In this document: positions 48,441 to 59,184 of the stretch, piece by piece
Layout: each line of letters starts with the position of its first letter
How positions within the stretch are numbered: the first letter of the stretch is position 1
NCBI RefSeq assembly: GCF_030272895.1
Contig: NZ_JALRNF010000012.1
Location: 74,152 to 138,151, forward strand
Source of the DNA: Pseudomonas sp. BGr12
GTDB taxonomy: Bacteria; Pseudomonadota; Gammaproteobacteria; Pseudomonadales; Pseudomonadaceae
Length of the DNA stretch: 64,000 nucleotides
Reading direction: 5' to 3'
Program-made: the position numbers and the translations under genes
The notes under the pieces: generated by a model
What the model was told of the DNA's origin: nothing
What the model saw: the letters and a program-made list of their open reading frames with translations, nothing else
Database searches by the model: none

Positions 48441-48944
48441 TCAACGGGACTGGTTCATGCGCTCGATGACCTGGCGGGTGATGTCGTACTGAGGCTTGAC
48501 ATCAATGACCGCGCCACGCTCGAGAACCAGGTCGTAACCGCCTTTCTTGATCACTTCTTCAACGGCGCCATCCAGCTTCGGCTTCAGTTGCTTGAGCATT
48601 TCACGGTCGGCAACGGCCTTGGACTCGTTCAGCTCCTTGGACTGGAACTGGAAGTCACGGGCTTTCTGCTTGTATTCAAGCTCCAGGCGCTCGCGCTCTG
48701 GCTGGGCCATCTTGTCGCCACCGGCGCGAATGCGGTCGGCGATGCCCTTGGCGCTGCTCTCCAGGTTCTTCAGCTTGGTCAGCTGCGGACCGAACTTCTT
48801 CTCCGCGTCAACCGCGTACTTCTTGGCCGCGTCCGATTCGAGCAGGGCCATCTGATAGTTCAGGACAGCGATTTTCATTTCGGCGAAAGCCGGGGTTGCG
48901 ACCAGGGCCGCAGCCAGTACTGCCAGTTGGGTCAACTTACGCAC
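48441..48944 (-). CDS. skp: Skp/OmpH periplasmic chaperone
   Basis: This 167-residue protein has a signal peptide (cleavage after ATPAFA, near residue 21). The mature part is largely helical and charged, as expected for Skp tentacle helices. It escorts unfolded outer-membrane proteins to the BamA encoded just upstream, 44 bp away. Confidence 0.95.
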   Translation of the reverse strand: MRKLTQLAVLAAALVATPAFAEMKIAVLNYQMALLESDAAKKYAVDAEKKFGPQLTKLKNLESSAKGIADRIRAGGDKMAQPERERLELEYKQKARDFQFQSKELNESKAVADREMLKQLKPKLDGAVEEVIKKGGYDLVLERGAVIDVKPQYDITRQVIERMNQSR

Positions 48945-48988
48945 GATGCACTCCTACAGAATCCGTTGTCGTTAGCAAGGGGCAGACC

Positions 48989-51337
48989 TTAGAAGGTCTG
49001 GCCCAGAGAGAATTGGAACACCTGGGTATCGGCTTCGTCCGGCTTCTTGACCGGCATGGCCAGGCTGAAGCTCAGCGGGCCCAGCGCGGTAATCCAGGTG
49101 ACACCCAGGCCAACGGAGCTGGCCAGGCCCGACAGGCCGACCTTCTCGCAATCCGGCTTGGAGCCGCAGTTGGTGTCGAACACGTTACCCACATCCCAGA
49201 ATACCGAGGTGCGCAGCGAGCGTTGGTCCTTGACGAACGGCAGCGGGAACAGCACCTCCATACCACCCTGGACGAGGACGTTACCACCGAATGGCAGTGG
49301 ATCCTGGTCCGGGTCAGGGAGAGTACCCGGGTTGTGACCGTCACTCGGGGTACTGCGAGGACCCAGGCTGCTGTCCTTGAAGCCACGAACCGAGTTGAAA
49401 CCACCCGCGAAGTAGTTCTCGTAGAACGGCAGGCCGGAAGTGCCGCCGAAACCATCACCATAGCCCAGCTCGGTGTGCAGGCGCAGGGTGTAGTCGTTGG
49501 TGATCGGCTGGAACAGCTGGCCACGGTAGTCGAGCTTGAAGAACGACAGGTCGCTGCCCGGGGTGGTCGCCTCGAGCACCAGGCTCTGGGAATGACCACG
49601 GGTGGCCAGCACGCCCTTGTTCAGGGTCGATTCGGACCAGCCGGCGGAGGCCTTGAAGTTCAGGTACTTGTCGCCCTCTTCGTTGACGAAGTCGAAGATC
49701 TCGTCGACGGTGTAGGTACCGGTCTTGATCTCGTCCTGCTGGACGGTCAGGCCGAAGGTCAGGCGCGAGGTTTCGCTGATCGGGTAGCCGACGCTGACAC
49801 CGGCACCCAGGCTGTCGACCGCATAGCTGGCCACGTCGACATCGAGGTCGTCGTAGTCGGTGGTGCGGTAGAAGGCGTTGTAGCCCAGGCTGACGCCATC
49901 GGCAGTCCAGTAGGGGTCCACGAAGCCGAAGTTGTATCGGCTCTGGTATTCGCTGCGGGTCAGGCCGATGGACACCTTGTTACCGGTACCCAGGAAGTTG
50001 CTCTGGCTGATCGAACCACCGAGGATCAGACCGGCGCTCTGGGCGAAACCGACGCTGGCGGTGATCGAGCCGGAAGCTTGTTCCTCGACGCTGTAGTTGA
50101 CGTCGACCTGGTCGTCGGTGCCCGGAACAGGCGGGGTCTCGACGTTGACTTCCTTGAAGAAGCCCAGGCGCTCCAGACGGGTCTTGGACTGGTCGATCAG
50201 GTAGGTCGAGGCCCAGCCGCCTTCCATCTGGCGCATTTCGCGGCGCAGCACTTCGTCTTCGGACTTGGTGTTGCCACGGAAGTTGATACGGTTGACGTAG
50301 GCACGCTTGCCCGGATCGACCACGAAGGTGATGTCGACGGTATGGTCCTGGTCGTTCGGTTGTGGCACGCCGTTGACGTTGGCGAAGGTGTAGCCTTCGT
50401 TACCCAGGCGGCGGGTGATCAGCTCGGAGGTGGTGGTCATCACCTTGCGCGAGAACACCTGGCCGGGTTGCACCAGCATCAGCGACTTGACCTGGTCTTC
50501 CGGCACCTTGAGGTCACCGGAGAGCTTCACGTCACGTACGGTGTACTTCTCGCCTTCGTTGACGTTGACAGTGATGTAGACGTGCTTCTTGTCCGGGGTG
50601 ATCGACACCTGGGTCGAGGCGATGTCCATGTTGATGTAGCCGCGGTCCAGGTAGTAGGAACGCAGGCGCTCCAGGTCACCGGAGAGTTTTTCGCGGGCGT
50701 ACTTGTCGTCGTTCTTGAAGAACGACAGCCAGTTGGTGGTCTTGAGCTCGAACAGGGCGCTCAGGTCTTCGTCGGGGAAGACGGTGTTGCCGACGATGTT
50801 GATGTGCTGGATGGCAGCGACGGTGCCTTCGTTGATCTTGATCTTCAGACCCACGCGGTTGCGCGGTTGCGGCACGACTTCGGTATCGACCTCAGCCGAG
50901 TAGCGGCCCTGGGCTACATACTGGCGCTGCAGTTCGTTACGCACGCCTTCGAGGGTCGCGCGCTGGAAAATCTCGCCTTCGGACAGGCCGGACTGTTTCA
51001 GGCCTTTCATCAGGTCTTCGGTGCTGATGGCCTTGTTGCCTTCGATTTCGATGCTGGACACCGAAGGACGTTCGACTACGGTAATGATCAGGACGTTGCC
51101 GTCACGGCCCAGCTGGATATCCTGGAAGAAACCGGTCTTGAACAGGGCGCGGGTGGAGTCGACCAGGCGACGATCATCGGCCTCGTCGCCGACGTTCAAT
51201 GGCAATGCACCAAATACGCTGCCGGCGGAGACCCGCTGCAGGCCATTGACACGGATATCGGAGATGGTGAAGGACTCGGCGTGAACTTCAGCGATCATCA
51301 GTGCGGCGAGAGCCGCAGTTAGCAGCAGACGTTTCAT
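48989..51337 (-). CDS. bamA: BamA: outer-membrane protein assembly factor
   Basis: This 782-residue beta-barrel insertase has a signal peptide (to EVHA, about residue 20) and five POTRA domains (about 22-420). The C-terminal 16-strand barrel has the VRGF motif (SVRGFKDSSLGPR, near 645) and ends in a terminal Phe (SLGQTF) as needed for barrel assembly. It is encoded between rseP and skp in the conserved envelope operon. Confidence 0.97.
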   Translation of the reverse strand: MKRLLLTAALAALMIAEVHAESFTISDIRVNGLQRVSAGSVFGALPLNVGDEADDRRLVDSTRALFKTGFFQDIQLGRDGNVLIITVVERPSVSSIEIEGNKAISTEDLMKGLKQSGLSEGEIFQRATLEGVRNELQRQYVAQGRYSAEVDTEVVPQPRNRVGLKIKINEGTVAAIQHINIVGNTVFPDEDLSALFELKTTNWLSFFKNDDKYAREKLSGDLERLRSYYLDRGYINMDIASTQVSITPDKKHVYITVNVNEGEKYTVRDVKLSGDLKVPEDQVKSLMLVQPGQVFSRKVMTTTSELITRRLGNEGYTFANVNGVPQPNDQDHTVDITFVVDPGKRAYVNRINFRGNTKSEDEVLRREMRQMEGGWASTYLIDQSKTRLERLGFFKEVNVETPPVPGTDDQVDVNYSVEEQASGSITASVGFAQSAGLILGGSISQSNFLGTGNKVSIGLTRSEYQSRYNFGFVDPYWTADGVSLGYNAFYRTTDYDDLDVDVASYAVDSLGAGVSVGYPISETSRLTFGLTVQQDEIKTGTYTVDEIFDFVNEEGDKYLNFKASAGWSESTLNKGVLATRGHSQSLVLEATTPGSDLSFFKLDYRGQLFQPITNDYTLRLHTELGYGDGFGGTSGLPFYENYFAGGFNSVRGFKDSSLGPRSTPSDGHNPGTLPDPDQDPLPFGGNVLVQGGMEVLFPLPFVKDQRSLRTSVFWDVGNVFDTNCGSKPDCEKVGLSGLASSVGLGVTWITALGPLSFSLAMPVKKPDEADTQVFQFSLGQTF

Positions 51338-51411
51338 GAAGTCCTTTCTTATTCCAACTGGCAATAAACGACCCGCCGCAGCACGCGGCAGGTTCGCAAT
51401 TGAACGAAGCT

Positions 51412-52764
51412 TTACAGTCGACCCAAATCGTTGATCAGGGCGAGCAACATCACCCCGACTACCAAACTGATACCGATCTGGATCCCCCAACCTTGCACCC
51501 GATCCGAAAGCGGACGACCACGCGCCCACTCGATCAGGTAGAACAGCAAATGCCCCCCATCCAGTACAGGAATGGGCAGCAAGTTAAGAACCCCCAGGCT
51601 AATGCTCAGGTAGGCGAGGAAATTCAGGAAATCTCCAACACCCGACTGGGCTGAAGCGCCCGCCACTTTAGCAATGGTTATCGGTCCGCTCAAGTTTTTT
51701 ACCGAGAGCTCGCCGAACAGCATTTTCTTCAAGGATTCGAGGGTCAGGACACTCATGTTCCAGGTCCGCGAAAGCCCCTCGCCAACGGCCTCAAGGGGGC
51801 CATAGCTGACTTCCCGAAGCATGGCATCCGGCCACTTCACCGGCTTGACGCCAGCCCCCAGGTAACCGCTGACCGACTTGCCCTCGCCACGACTGGCCAG
51901 GGTGACCGGCACCTCCAGGGTGGCGCCATCACGCTCGACCCGCAGGACGATCTTGCTGCCGGCCCGACTGCGCACGTTATCGACCACTTGCTGCCAGTCA
52001 TCGAGCGCCTTGCCATCGAGAGCGAGCAGGCGATCACCGCTCTTCAACCCTGCTGCCTTGGCCGGCCCCTTGGGGTCCAGCTCGGCCAGTACCGGCGGCA
52101 GCGCCGGGCGCCACAGGCGCAAGCCCAGGGAGCGGATCGGATCCGGTTCCTCGGCGCCCTTGAGCCAGTTGTCGAGGGTCAGCACATGGGCGCTGTCGAC
52201 TGTCGCCCCCTCTTCACGCACATTGATATGCAACTGACCGCTTTCGCCCAGGCGACGGATCAACTGCAGGTTGACCGCAGACCAGCCGCTGGTGGCCTTG
52301 CCATCAATCGAAACAATTTCCTGGCCAGCCTTCAGGCCTGCCGCCTCGGCCACACTGCCCGCTTCGACCGCACCGATGACCGGACGTTCCTGCTGGGTCC
52401 CGAGCATGGCCAGCACCCAGAAAAACAGGATCGCCAGGAGAAAGTTGGCCACCGGCCCGGCCGCCACGATCGCGATGCGCTGGCGTACCGACTTGCGGTT
52501 GAAGGATTGATCGAGCTGGTCGAGCGGCACTTCGCCTTCGCGCTCATCGAGCATCTTGACGTAGCCACCCAGCGGAATGGCCGCCACCACGAACTCGGTG
52601 CCGTGGCGGTCGTGCCAGCGCAGCAGCGGCATGCCGAAGCCGACGGAAAAACGCAGGACCTTGACGCCGCAACGCCGGGCCACCCAGAAGTGGCCGAATT
52701 CGTGAAAGGTGACCAACACACCCAATGCCACCAGGGTGCCGATAATCATGTAGAGCGCACTCAT
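51412..52764 (-). CDS. rseP: RseP/MucP: site-2 intramembrane metalloprotease
   Basis: This 450-residue inner-membrane zinc protease has the HEFGH motif (VTFHEFGHFWVARR, near 22), two PDZ domains (about 115-290) and NLLPIPVLDGGHLLFYL (near 392), which supplies the third metal ligand. It cleaves the anti-sigma factor RseA/MucA after DegS/AlgW, releasing AlgU in envelope stress. Confidence 0.97.
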   Translation of the reverse strand: MSALYMIIGTLVALGVLVTFHEFGHFWVARRCGVKVLRFSVGFGMPLLRWHDRHGTEFVVAAIPLGGYVKMLDEREGEVPLDQLDQSFNRKSVRQRIAIVAAGPVANFLLAILFFWVLAMLGTQQERPVIGAVEAGSVAEAAGLKAGQEIVSIDGKATSGWSAVNLQLIRRLGESGQLHINVREEGATVDSAHVLTLDNWLKGAEEPDPIRSLGLRLWRPALPPVLAELDPKGPAKAAGLKSGDRLLALDGKALDDWQQVVDNVRSRAGSKIVLRVERDGATLEVPVTLASRGEGKSVSGYLGAGVKPVKWPDAMLREVSYGPLEAVGEGLSRTWNMSVLTLESLKKMLFGELSVKNLSGPITIAKVAGASAQSGVGDFLNFLAYLSISLGVLNLLPIPVLDGGHLLFYLIEWARGRPLSDRVQGWGIQIGISLVVGVMLLALINDLGRL

Positions 52765-52806
52765 ATCTTTCTCCGAATGACGTTCAGCCCAGCCAGGCGC
52801 CCAGCC

Positions 52807-53997
52807 TCAGCGCCCTTGATGAGTCAACCACTGCCCAGCCAGCTGGCGGGCGCGCTGATCGGCGGCAAACACGGCGTCCAGGGTCGGCACCGCAACGACC
52901 GGCTCCTGGTCGAGTACTCGTTCGATCATACTCGCGATCTCGGGGAAGCGGATGCGCCGCTCAAGAAATGCCTGGACGGCCACTTCGTTGGCGGCATTGA
53001 GCATCGCCGGCGCACTGTTGCCGGCCTCGGCTGCCTGGCGCGCCAGGCGCAGGCACGGGAAGCGCTGCTCATCGGGGGCCTGGAAGTCCAGGCGTGCCAC
53101 CGCGAACAGGTCCAGCGGCGCGACACCGGAGTCGATCCGCTCTGGCCAGGCCAGGGCGTTGGCGATCGGCGTGCGCATGTCCGGGTTGCCCAACTGGGCC
53201 AGTACCGAACCATCGACGTAGTCGACCAGCGAATGGATCACGCTCTGGGGATGGACCACCACTTCGACCTGGCTCGGACGCGCATCGAACAGCCAGCACG
53301 CCTCGATCAGCTCCAGGCCCTTGTTCATCATGCTCGCCGAATCCACCGAAATCTTGCGCCCCATGGACCAGTTGGGGTGGGCACAGGCCTGCTCCGGGCT
53401 GACCTCGGCCAGTTCGGCCAGCGGTGTTTCGCGAAACGGCCCGCCAGAGGCGGTGAGCAGGATTCGTCGCACGCCCACCTGGGACAGGCCGCGGGCGTAG
53501 TCAGTGGGCAGGCACTGGAAGATCGCATTGTGCTCGCTGTCGATCGGCAGCAGCACCGCACCGCTGCGCTGCACCGCCTGCATGAACAGCGCGCCGGACA
53601 TCACCAGCGCCTCCTTGTTGGCCAGCAATACCTTCTTGCCCGCCTCCACCGCCGCCAGGGTCGGGCGCAAGCCGGCCGCACCGACGATCGCCGCCATCAC
53701 GGCATCGACCTCGGTGGCAGCCGCTACCTGGCACAGGCCTTCCTCGCCTTCGAGCACCTCGGTGGCCGAACCGGCCGCCGCCAGCCCGGCACGCAACTGC
53801 TGCGCAGCCGCTGCCGAGGGCACCACGGCAAATACCGGGGCATGCCGCAGGCACAGGGCGAGCAGTTCCTCGATCCGCGAATAGCCACTCAGGGCGAACA
53901 CCTGGTAACGCTGCGGATGCCTGGCAATCACATCCAGGGTGCTCAAGCCGATGGAGCCGGTGGCACCCAGTACGGTAATACGTTGCACGCTGCTCAC
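52807..53997 (-). CDS. dxr: Dxr: 1-deoxy-D-xylulose 5-phosphate reductoisomerase
   Basis: This 396-residue NADPH-dependent MEP-pathway enzyme has the NADPH loop [18 protein letters not shown] at the start. [10 protein letters not shown] (near 125), [12 protein letters not shown] and [16 protein letters not shown] match the active site. GTG 53997 overlaps the cdsA stop as GTGA, indicating coupling. Confidence 0.96.
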   Translation of the reverse strand: MSSVQRITVLGATGSIGLSTLDVIARHPQRYQVFALSGYSRIEELLALCLRHAPVFAVVPSAAAAQQLRAGLAAAGSATEVLEGEEGLCQVAAATEVDAVMAAIVGAAGLRPTLAAVEAGKKVLLANKEALVMSGALFMQAVQRSGAVLLPIDSEHNAIFQCLPTDYARGLSQVGVRRILLTASGGPFRETPLAELAEVSPEQACAHPNWSMGRKISVDSASMMNKGLELIEACWLFDARPSQVEVVVHPQSVIHSLVDYVDGSVLAQLGNPDMRTPIANALAWPERIDSGVAPLDLFAVARLDFQAPDEQRFPCLRLARQAAEAGNSAPAMLNAANEVAVQAFLERRIRFPEIASMIERVLDQEPVVAVPTLDAVFAADQRARQLAGQWLTHQGR

Positions 53998-54809
53998 ATC
54001 ACGCCCCAGTTGGCTGCCCACAGCAGCACGGCAAACAGCGGAATGGCAGCGGTCAGGCTGTCGATGCGATCCAGCACGCCGCCGTGACCCGGCAGCAGGT
54101 TGCTGCTGTCCTTGATCCCGGAGCGCCGCTTGAACATGCTTTCGGTCAGGTCACCGACCACCGACACCGACACCACCACGGCGGCACCCAGCAGCCCCAG
54201 CAGCATCTGGCCGATGCCCCAGTCGCGGTTCAGGCCGACGGCCGCGGTGATCGCCAGGCTCAGCGCCAGGCCTCCGTAGACGCCTTCCCAGCTCTTGCCC
54301 GGGCTGACCTGGGGCGCCAGCTTGCGCTTGCCGAAGGCCCGGCCGGAAAAGTAGGCGCCGATATCGGCACCCCAGACCAGCACCATGACCGCCATGATCA
54401 GCCAGTTGCCCAGCGGCCAGTGCTTGAGCAGCACCAGGCCCTGCCAGGCCGGCAGCAGGATCAACAGGCCGATCAGCAGGCGGCAGGCCACGCTGGACCA
54501 CAACTCGCTGCTGCGCGGATAGGTCAGCACCAACCAGGTCGCCAGGCCCCACCACAACACCGAAGCCCCCAGCACCCAGGGCGCCAGGTCCGGCATCAGG
54601 TAAAGCAGCATCAGCAACCCGGCCACCACGGCGGCATAGGCAATGCGCACAGGCTGCGCGACCAGGCCCGCCAGGCGCGCCCATTCCCAGGCGCCCAGGG
54701 TGACCACCAGGCCGATGAACAGGGCGAAATCACCGCCATCGAGGAGGAAAAAGCCGCCCAGGGCAATCGGCAACAGGATCAGCGCAGTGATGATGCGTTG
54801 TTTGAGCAT
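53994..54809 (-). CDS. cdsA: CdsA: phosphatidate cytidylyltransferase
   Basis: This 271-residue polytopic membrane enzyme makes CDP-diacylglycerol, the precursor of all phospholipids. The family signature [20 protein letters not shown] lies near the C-terminus (about 225-245), and [18 protein letters not shown] is near 166. Its ATG overlaps the uppS stop by one base. Confidence 0.97.
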   Translation of the reverse strand: MLKQRIITALILLPIALGGFFLLDGGDFALFIGLVVTLGAWEWARLAGLVAQPVRIAYAAVVAGLLMLLYLMPDLAPWVLGASVLWWGLATWLVLTYPRSSELWSSVACRLLIGLLILLPAWQGLVLLKHWPLGNWLIMAVMVLVWGADIGAYFSGRAFGKRKLAPQVSPGKSWEGVYGGLALSLAITAAVGLNRDWGIGQMLLGLLGAAVVVSVSVVGDLTESMFKRRSGIKDSSNLLPGHGGVLDRIDSLTAAIPLFAVLLWAANWGVM

Positions 54810-55564
54810 TAAGCACGGGCTCCAGCTTCGACCTGCTCGCTGGTTTTCCCGAAGCGGCGCTGGCGCGAAGCGTAATCGGCCAGCGCATTGCGCATGGCCT
54901 CGTGTTTGAAGTCCGGCCAGAACAGGTCGGAGAAGTACAGTTCGGCGTAGGCCAGCTGCCACAACAGGAAGTTGCTGATGCGGTGCTCGCCACCGGTACG
55001 GATGCACAGGTCGGGCAGCGGCAGATCGCCTGTGGCCAGGCAAGTCTGCAGCAGCTCGGGGGTGATGTCGTCCGGACGCAGGTGACCGGCCTGAACCTCG
55101 CGCGCCAGGCGCTGGGCGGCCTGGGCGATATCCCACTGACCGCCGTAGTTGGCGGCGATCTGCAGGATGAAGCGGTTACTGCCTGCGGTCAGCGCTTCGG
55201 CCTCGCGCATGGCGGCCTGCAGCTCGGGATGGAAGCGCGAGCGATCGCCGATGATCCGCAGGCTGATGTTGTTGTCGTTGAGGCGCTTGGCTTCCCGGCG
55301 CAAGGCCGAGAAGAACAGCTCCATCAACGCACCGACCTCGTCGGCCGGTCGTTGCCAGTTTTCGCTGGAGAAGGCGAACAGGGTCAAGACTTCGACCTTG
55401 GCCTCGGCGCACACCTCAATGACTGCGCGCACCGCATCCACGCCGGCCTTGTGCCCGGCAACACCGGGCAACAGGCGCTTCTTCGCCCAGCGATTATTCC
55501 CGTCCATGATGATCGCGACATGGCGCGGCACCGACGGGGACACACCCTGCTTGGTCTTTTCCAT
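54809..55564 (-). CDS. uppS: UppS: undecaprenyl diphosphate synthase (cis-prenyltransferase)
   Basis: This 251-residue enzyme makes the C55 lipid carrier for peptidoglycan and O-antigen. The catalytic Asp lies in IIMDGNNRWAKKR (near 21). TLFAFSSENWQRP, then RTGGEHRISNFLLWQLAYAE near 195, are conserved. It draws on the MEP pathway served by dxr, ispD and ispF in this window. Confidence 0.97.
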   Translation of the reverse strand: MEKTKQGVSPSVPRHVAIIMDGNNRWAKKRLLPGVAGHKAGVDAVRAVIEVCAEAKVEVLTLFAFSSENWQRPADEVGALMELFFSALRREAKRLNDNNISLRIIGDRSRFHPELQAAMREAEALTAGSNRFILQIAANYGGQWDIAQAAQRLAREVQAGHLRPDDITPELLQTCLATGDLPLPDLCIRTGGEHRISNFLLWQLAYAELYFSDLFWPDFKHEAMRNALADYASRQRRFGKTSEQVEAGARA

Positions 55565-55582
55565 TGAAAAAAGTCCCGACCC

Positions 55583-56140
55583 TTAAACGGCCATCAGGTC
55601 CTTTTCTTTTGCTTCGAGCGCCTTGTCGACCTCAGCCACGAACTTGTCGGTCAGCTTCTGCAGCTCGTCGGCGGCGCGACGCTCTTCGTCTTCGCTGATT
55701 TCCTTGTCCTTGGACAGTTTCTTCAGGTCGGCCAGGGCATCACGGCGAACGTTGCGCACGGCAACCTTGGCGTCTTCGGCAACACCGCGGGCCTGCTTGG
55801 TGTAACCCTTGCGGGTTTCCTCGGTCAGGGCAGGCATCGGCACGCGAATGGTGGTACCGGCGCTGCTCGGATTCAGACCCAGGTCGGAGGTCAGGATGGC
55901 CTTCTCGATGGCGGCACTGAGGTTCTTGTCGTGCGCGACGATCTTCAGGGTACGGGCGTCCTCGACGCTGACCGCAGCGACCTGGTTCAGCGGCATGTCG
56001 CTACCCCAGGCAGGGACCTTGACGCTGTCCAGGATGCTCGGGTGAGCGCGACCGGTACGGATCGAAGCCAGGTTGCGACCCAGCGCCTCGATGGACTTGG
56101 TCATGCGCTCCTGGGCGTCTTTCTTGATTTCGTTGATCAT
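55583..56140 (-). CDS. frr: Frr: ribosome recycling factor
   Basis: This 185-residue factor splits post-termination ribosomes with EF-G. Motifs are [17 protein letters not shown] (near 27), [14 protein letters not shown] and [15 protein letters not shown] (near 127). Its start overlaps the pyrH stop by four bases. Confidence 0.98.
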   Translation of the reverse strand: MINEIKKDAQERMTKSIEALGRNLASIRTGRAHPSILDSVKVPAWGSDMPLNQVAAVSVEDARTLKIVAHDKNLSAAIEKAILTSDLGLNPSSAGTTIRVPMPALTEETRKGYTKQARGVAEDAKVAVRNVRRDALADLKKLSKDKEISEDEERRAADELQKLTDKFVAEVDKALEAKEKDLMAV

Positions 56141-56880
56141 TCTTCGCCTTCCTCGATCAGAGTTCCTTCAGCGCCGCCCACTACGATGTTCAGCAAAGCG
56201 CCAGGCTTGTTCATGTTGAATACCCGCAATGGCATCTTGTGGTCACGGCACAAGCAGATTGCGGTCAGGTCCATCACACCGAGTTTGCGGTCCAGTACTT
56301 CATCGTACGTCAGACGGTCGAACTTCTCAGCATGCGGATCCTTGAATGGGTCGGCAGTGTACACGCCATCGACCTTGGTCGCCTTCAGCACCACATCGGC
56401 ATCGATTTCGATGGCGCGCAGGCAGGCTGCGGAGTCGGTGGTGAAGAACGGGTTGCCGGTACCGGCAGAGAAAATTACCACATCACCGGAATTCAGGTGA
56501 CGGATGCCTTTGCGGCGGTCGTAGTGATCGGTCACACCGACCATGGAAATCGCCGACATGACGATTGCCGGGATATTCGAGCGCTCCAGGGCGTCGCGCA
56601 TGGCCAGGGCGTTCATTACGGTGGCCAGCATACCCATGTGGTCGCCAGTGACGCGATCCATGCCGGCAGCGCTCAGGGCGGCGCCACGGAACAGGTTACC
56701 ACCACCGATCACCAGGCCAACCTGGACGCCGATGCCGACCAGCTGGCCAACTTCCAGGGCCATGCGATCCAGGACTTTCGGGTCGATCCCGAACTCTTCC
56801 GAGCCCATCAGGGCCTCGCCGCTAAGTTTGAGCAAAATGCGTTTATAGCGAGGTTGACGACCACTCACCTGCTGAGCCAT
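56137..56880 (-). CDS. pyrH: PyrH: UMP kinase
   Basis: This 247-residue amino-acid-kinase-fold enzyme phosphorylates [36 protein letters not shown] (near 59) and [16 protein letters not shown] (near 140) are diagnostic. It lies 177 bp from tsf, behind the tsf terminator, and is coupled to frr. Confidence 0.98.
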   Translation of the reverse strand: MAQQVSGRQPRYKRILLKLSGEALMGSEEFGIDPKVLDRMALEVGQLVGIGVQVGLVIGGGNLFRGAALSAAGMDRVTGDHMGMLATVMNALAMRDALERSNIPAIVMSAISMVGVTDHYDRRKGIRHLNSGDVVIFSAGTGNPFFTTDSAACLRAIEIDADVVLKATKVDGVYTADPFKDPHAEKFDRLTYDEVLDRKLGVMDLTAICLCRDHKMPLRVFNMNKPGALLNIVVGGAEGTLIEEGEE

Positions 56881-57003
56881 TGCGAATCTCTCCTGCGGCG
56901 TTTGTAAAAAATTCTGTGCGGGCTGTTTGCAGCCTGCAAACTGTAGCGTGGCACTGCTTCAGTGCCAGCGGAAGCGATTGGATAAACCCCTTCCGGTTTG
57001 ACA

Positions 57004-57035
57004 AAGAGGCTGCGCGCGTGAGCGGGCAGCCTCTT
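57004..57035 (-). terminator. Terminator downstream of tsf
   Basis: AAGAGGCTGC pairs with GCAGCCTCTT across a GC-rich loop. On the minus strand it is followed by TTTGTC, a weak T-tract. It lies 23 bp past the tsf stop and ahead of pyrH. Confidence 0.7.
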
Positions 57036-57057
57036 CGGGGCGACAGACGAGTCCGTC

Positions 57058-57921
57058 TTACTGCTTGGCGGCAGCTACCTGGGCAGCAACTTCTTCAGCG
57101 AAGTTGTCAACCGGCTTCTCGATGCCTTCGCCGACTTTGAAGTAGGTGAAGGAAACGATTTCAGCGCCGGCTTTCTTGGCCAGTTCGCCAACCTTGACTT
57201 CCGGGTTCATGACGAAAGCTTGCTCGACCAGGCTGGCTTCGGCCAGGAACTTCGAGATACGGCCTTTGACCATGTTCTCGACGATGTTCTCAGGCTTGCC
57301 TTTGATCTTCTCTTCGTTCAGCTGCAGGAAGACGCCCTTCTCGCGCTCGATCGCTTCGGCCGAAACTTCCGACGGCAGCAGGAACTCTGGGTTCGAAGCT
57401 GCAACGTGCATGGCGATGTTCTTGGCCAGTTCGACGTCGCCGCCCTTGAGGACGACAGCGGCACCGATCTTGTTGCCGTGCAGGTAGGCGCCGACAACGT
57501 CGCCTTCTACGCGCACCAGGCGACGGATGTTGACGTTTTCGCCGCACTTGGCGACCAGGGCTTCACGAGCGGCTTCACGGGAAGCGATCAGCGGAGCAGC
57601 GTCGGTCAGTTTTTCGGCGAAAGCTTGTTCGATGCTTTCAGCAACGAAGTTTTTGAAGTCGTCTTGCAGGGCCAGGAAGTCGGTCTGCGAGTTCACTTCC
57701 AGCAGAACGGCGGATTTACCGTCGGTCTTGACAGCGATAGCGCCTTCAGCGGCAACGTTGCCTGCTTTTTTAGCGGCCTTGATGGCGCCCGAAGCACGCA
57801 TGTCGTCAATGGCTTTCTCGATGTCGCCGCCGGCCTTTTCCAGGGCCTTTTTGCAATCCATCATGCCTTCGCCGGTACGCTCACGCAGTTCTTTGACCAG
57901 CGCTGCAGTAATTGCTGCCAT
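57058..57921 (-). CDS. tsf: Tsf: elongation factor EF-Ts
   Basis: This 287-residue guanine nucleotide exchange factor for EF-Tu starts with LVKELRERTGEGMMDCKKAL and has the TDF-type contact motif in VNSQTDFLALQDDF (near 77). It is downstream of rpsB with an intergenic terminator, as is common for rpsB-tsf operons. Confidence 0.98.
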   Translation of the reverse strand: MAAITAALVKELRERTGEGMMDCKKALEKAGGDIEKAIDDMRASGAIKAAKKAGNVAAEGAIAVKTDGKSAVLLEVNSQTDFLALQDDFKNFVAESIEQAFAEKLTDAAPLIASREAAREALVAKCGENVNIRRLVRVEGDVVGAYLHGNKIGAAVVLKGGDVELAKNIAMHVAASNPEFLLPSEVSAEAIEREKGVFLQLNEEKIKGKPENIVENMVKGRISKFLAEASLVEQAFVMNPEVKVGELAKKAGAEIVSFTYFKVGEGIEKPVDNFAEEVAAQVAAAKQ

Positions 57922-58054
57922 TTCAAATTCCTCTTGGATAGGTTTTCAACCATTCCACCCGATACTTGACGGGCGTTCAATTCTGTAAATCCATTGCCAG
58001 CAGTCAGGCAGTCACCAGTTTGCAACGCGATGCTGACAAGTGGATTTCAAGGTG

Positions 58055-58083
58055 GCAAAAAGGGGGCCTAGCCCCCTTTTTGC
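58055..58083. terminator. Strong intrinsic terminator/attenuator between rpsB and tsf
   Basis: GCAAAAAGGGGGC-CTA-GCCCCCTTTTTGC is a near-perfect palindrome with T-tracts in both directions, 26 bp after the rpsB stop. Because tsf has no obvious separate promoter, partial read-through is likely. Confidence 0.85.
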
Positions 58084-58108
58084 GTGCCAAGTAGACGCCA
58101 GGCGTCAA

Positions 58109-58843
58109 TTACTCAGCAGCTGGTGCAGCTTCTTCAGCGTAAACTTCGGTGCCGCCGGCAACGTTGTTGCGACCACGGATGACAGCGTCAGCCATCGAAC
58201 CCATGTACAGCTCGATTGCGCGAATGGCGTCATCGTTGCCTGGGATGATGTAGTCAACGCCTTCCGGGCTGCTGTTGGTATCGACAACGCCGATAACCGG
58301 GATGCCCAGCTTGTTGGCTTCGGTGATAGCGATGCGCTCGTGATCAACGTCGATCACGAACAGGGCATCAGGCAGGCCGCCCATGTCCTTGATGCCACCC
58401 AGGCTGCGATCCAGTTTTTCCAGATCACGGGAGCGCATCAGGGCTTCTTTCTTGGTCAGCTTGGCGAAAGTGCCGTCTTCGGCCTGGGTTTCCAGGTCGC
58501 GCAGACGCTTGATCGAAGCGCGGATGGTCTTGTAGTTGGTCAGCATGCCGCCCAACCAGCGGTGATCGACGTACGGCGAGCCGCAACGTGCTGCTTGTTC
58601 AGCAACGATCTTGCCAGCGGAACGCTTGGTGCCGACGAACAGAATCTTGTTTTTGCCCTGGGCCAGACGCTCGACGAACGACAGCGCGTCGTTGAACATT
58701 GGCAGAGTTTTTTCAAGGTTGATGATGTGAATCTTGTTGCGCGCGCCGAAAATGTACTTGCCCATTTTCGGGTTCCAGTAACGGGTTTGGTGACCGAAGT
58801 GCACACCGGCCTTCAGCATATCGCGCATGTTGACTTGGGACAT
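58109..58843 (-). CDS. rpsB: RpsB: 30S ribosomal protein uS2
   Basis: This 244-residue small-subunit protein starts [20 protein letters not shown] and has [19 protein letters not shown] and [20 protein letters not shown] motifs. ATG 58843 is the conserved start; the upstream open frame is leader. The 340-bp gap to divergent map includes the rpsB leader, a probable S2 autoregulation target. Confidence 0.97.
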   Translation of the reverse strand: MSQVNMRDMLKAGVHFGHQTRYWNPKMGKYIFGARNKIHIINLEKTLPMFNDALSFVERLAQGKNKILFVGTKRSAGKIVAEQAARCGSPYVDHRWLGGMLTNYKTIRASIKRLRDLETQAEDGTFAKLTKKEALMRSRDLEKLDRSLGGIKDMGGLPDALFVIDVDHERIAITEANKLGIPVIGVVDTNSSPEGVDYIIPGNDDAIRAIELYMGSMADAVIRGRNNVAGGTEVYAEEAAPAAE

Positions 58844-59184
58844 GATAGTTCCTTGATAAGTCGGGTTGGGCCTCCACGTATCCCAATGACCAACCGCGGA
58901 TCCGAGGATCCAGGGCACCCAGGTCATCGTGTCGACACGTGTGTGGGTTAAGGCTTCCGGGGCTATCCCCGTAAAGCGGCGCATTTTATATCACAGAAGC
59001 CGGGCAAACGGAACCGGAATCGGCATCACCCGTCACCGCCTTTTGCACCGGCGCCGCAATCGCGCCAGAATGCCCCTATATAAAGGCTGTATCGCTGCCA
59101 TAGCCGCCCGGGCGGGCCTGGCTCTGGTAGAATCCGGCCTTTCCCCAGTTTATTTGCGCACCCGAGCGCCGTAGAGAGCCTGCA
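58844..59184. promoter_or_regulatory. Divergent rpsB / map region with rpsB leader
   Basis: No gene is supported in this 340-bp gap. The minus-strand part (58844-58970) is GC-rich and contains small palindromes (GTGTCGACAC at 58928-58937; GGATCCGCG near 58895). S2 represses its own operon through such a leader in gamma-proteobacteria. On the plus strand, TAGAAT at 59129-59134 may be the map -10 element. Confidence 0.45.
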
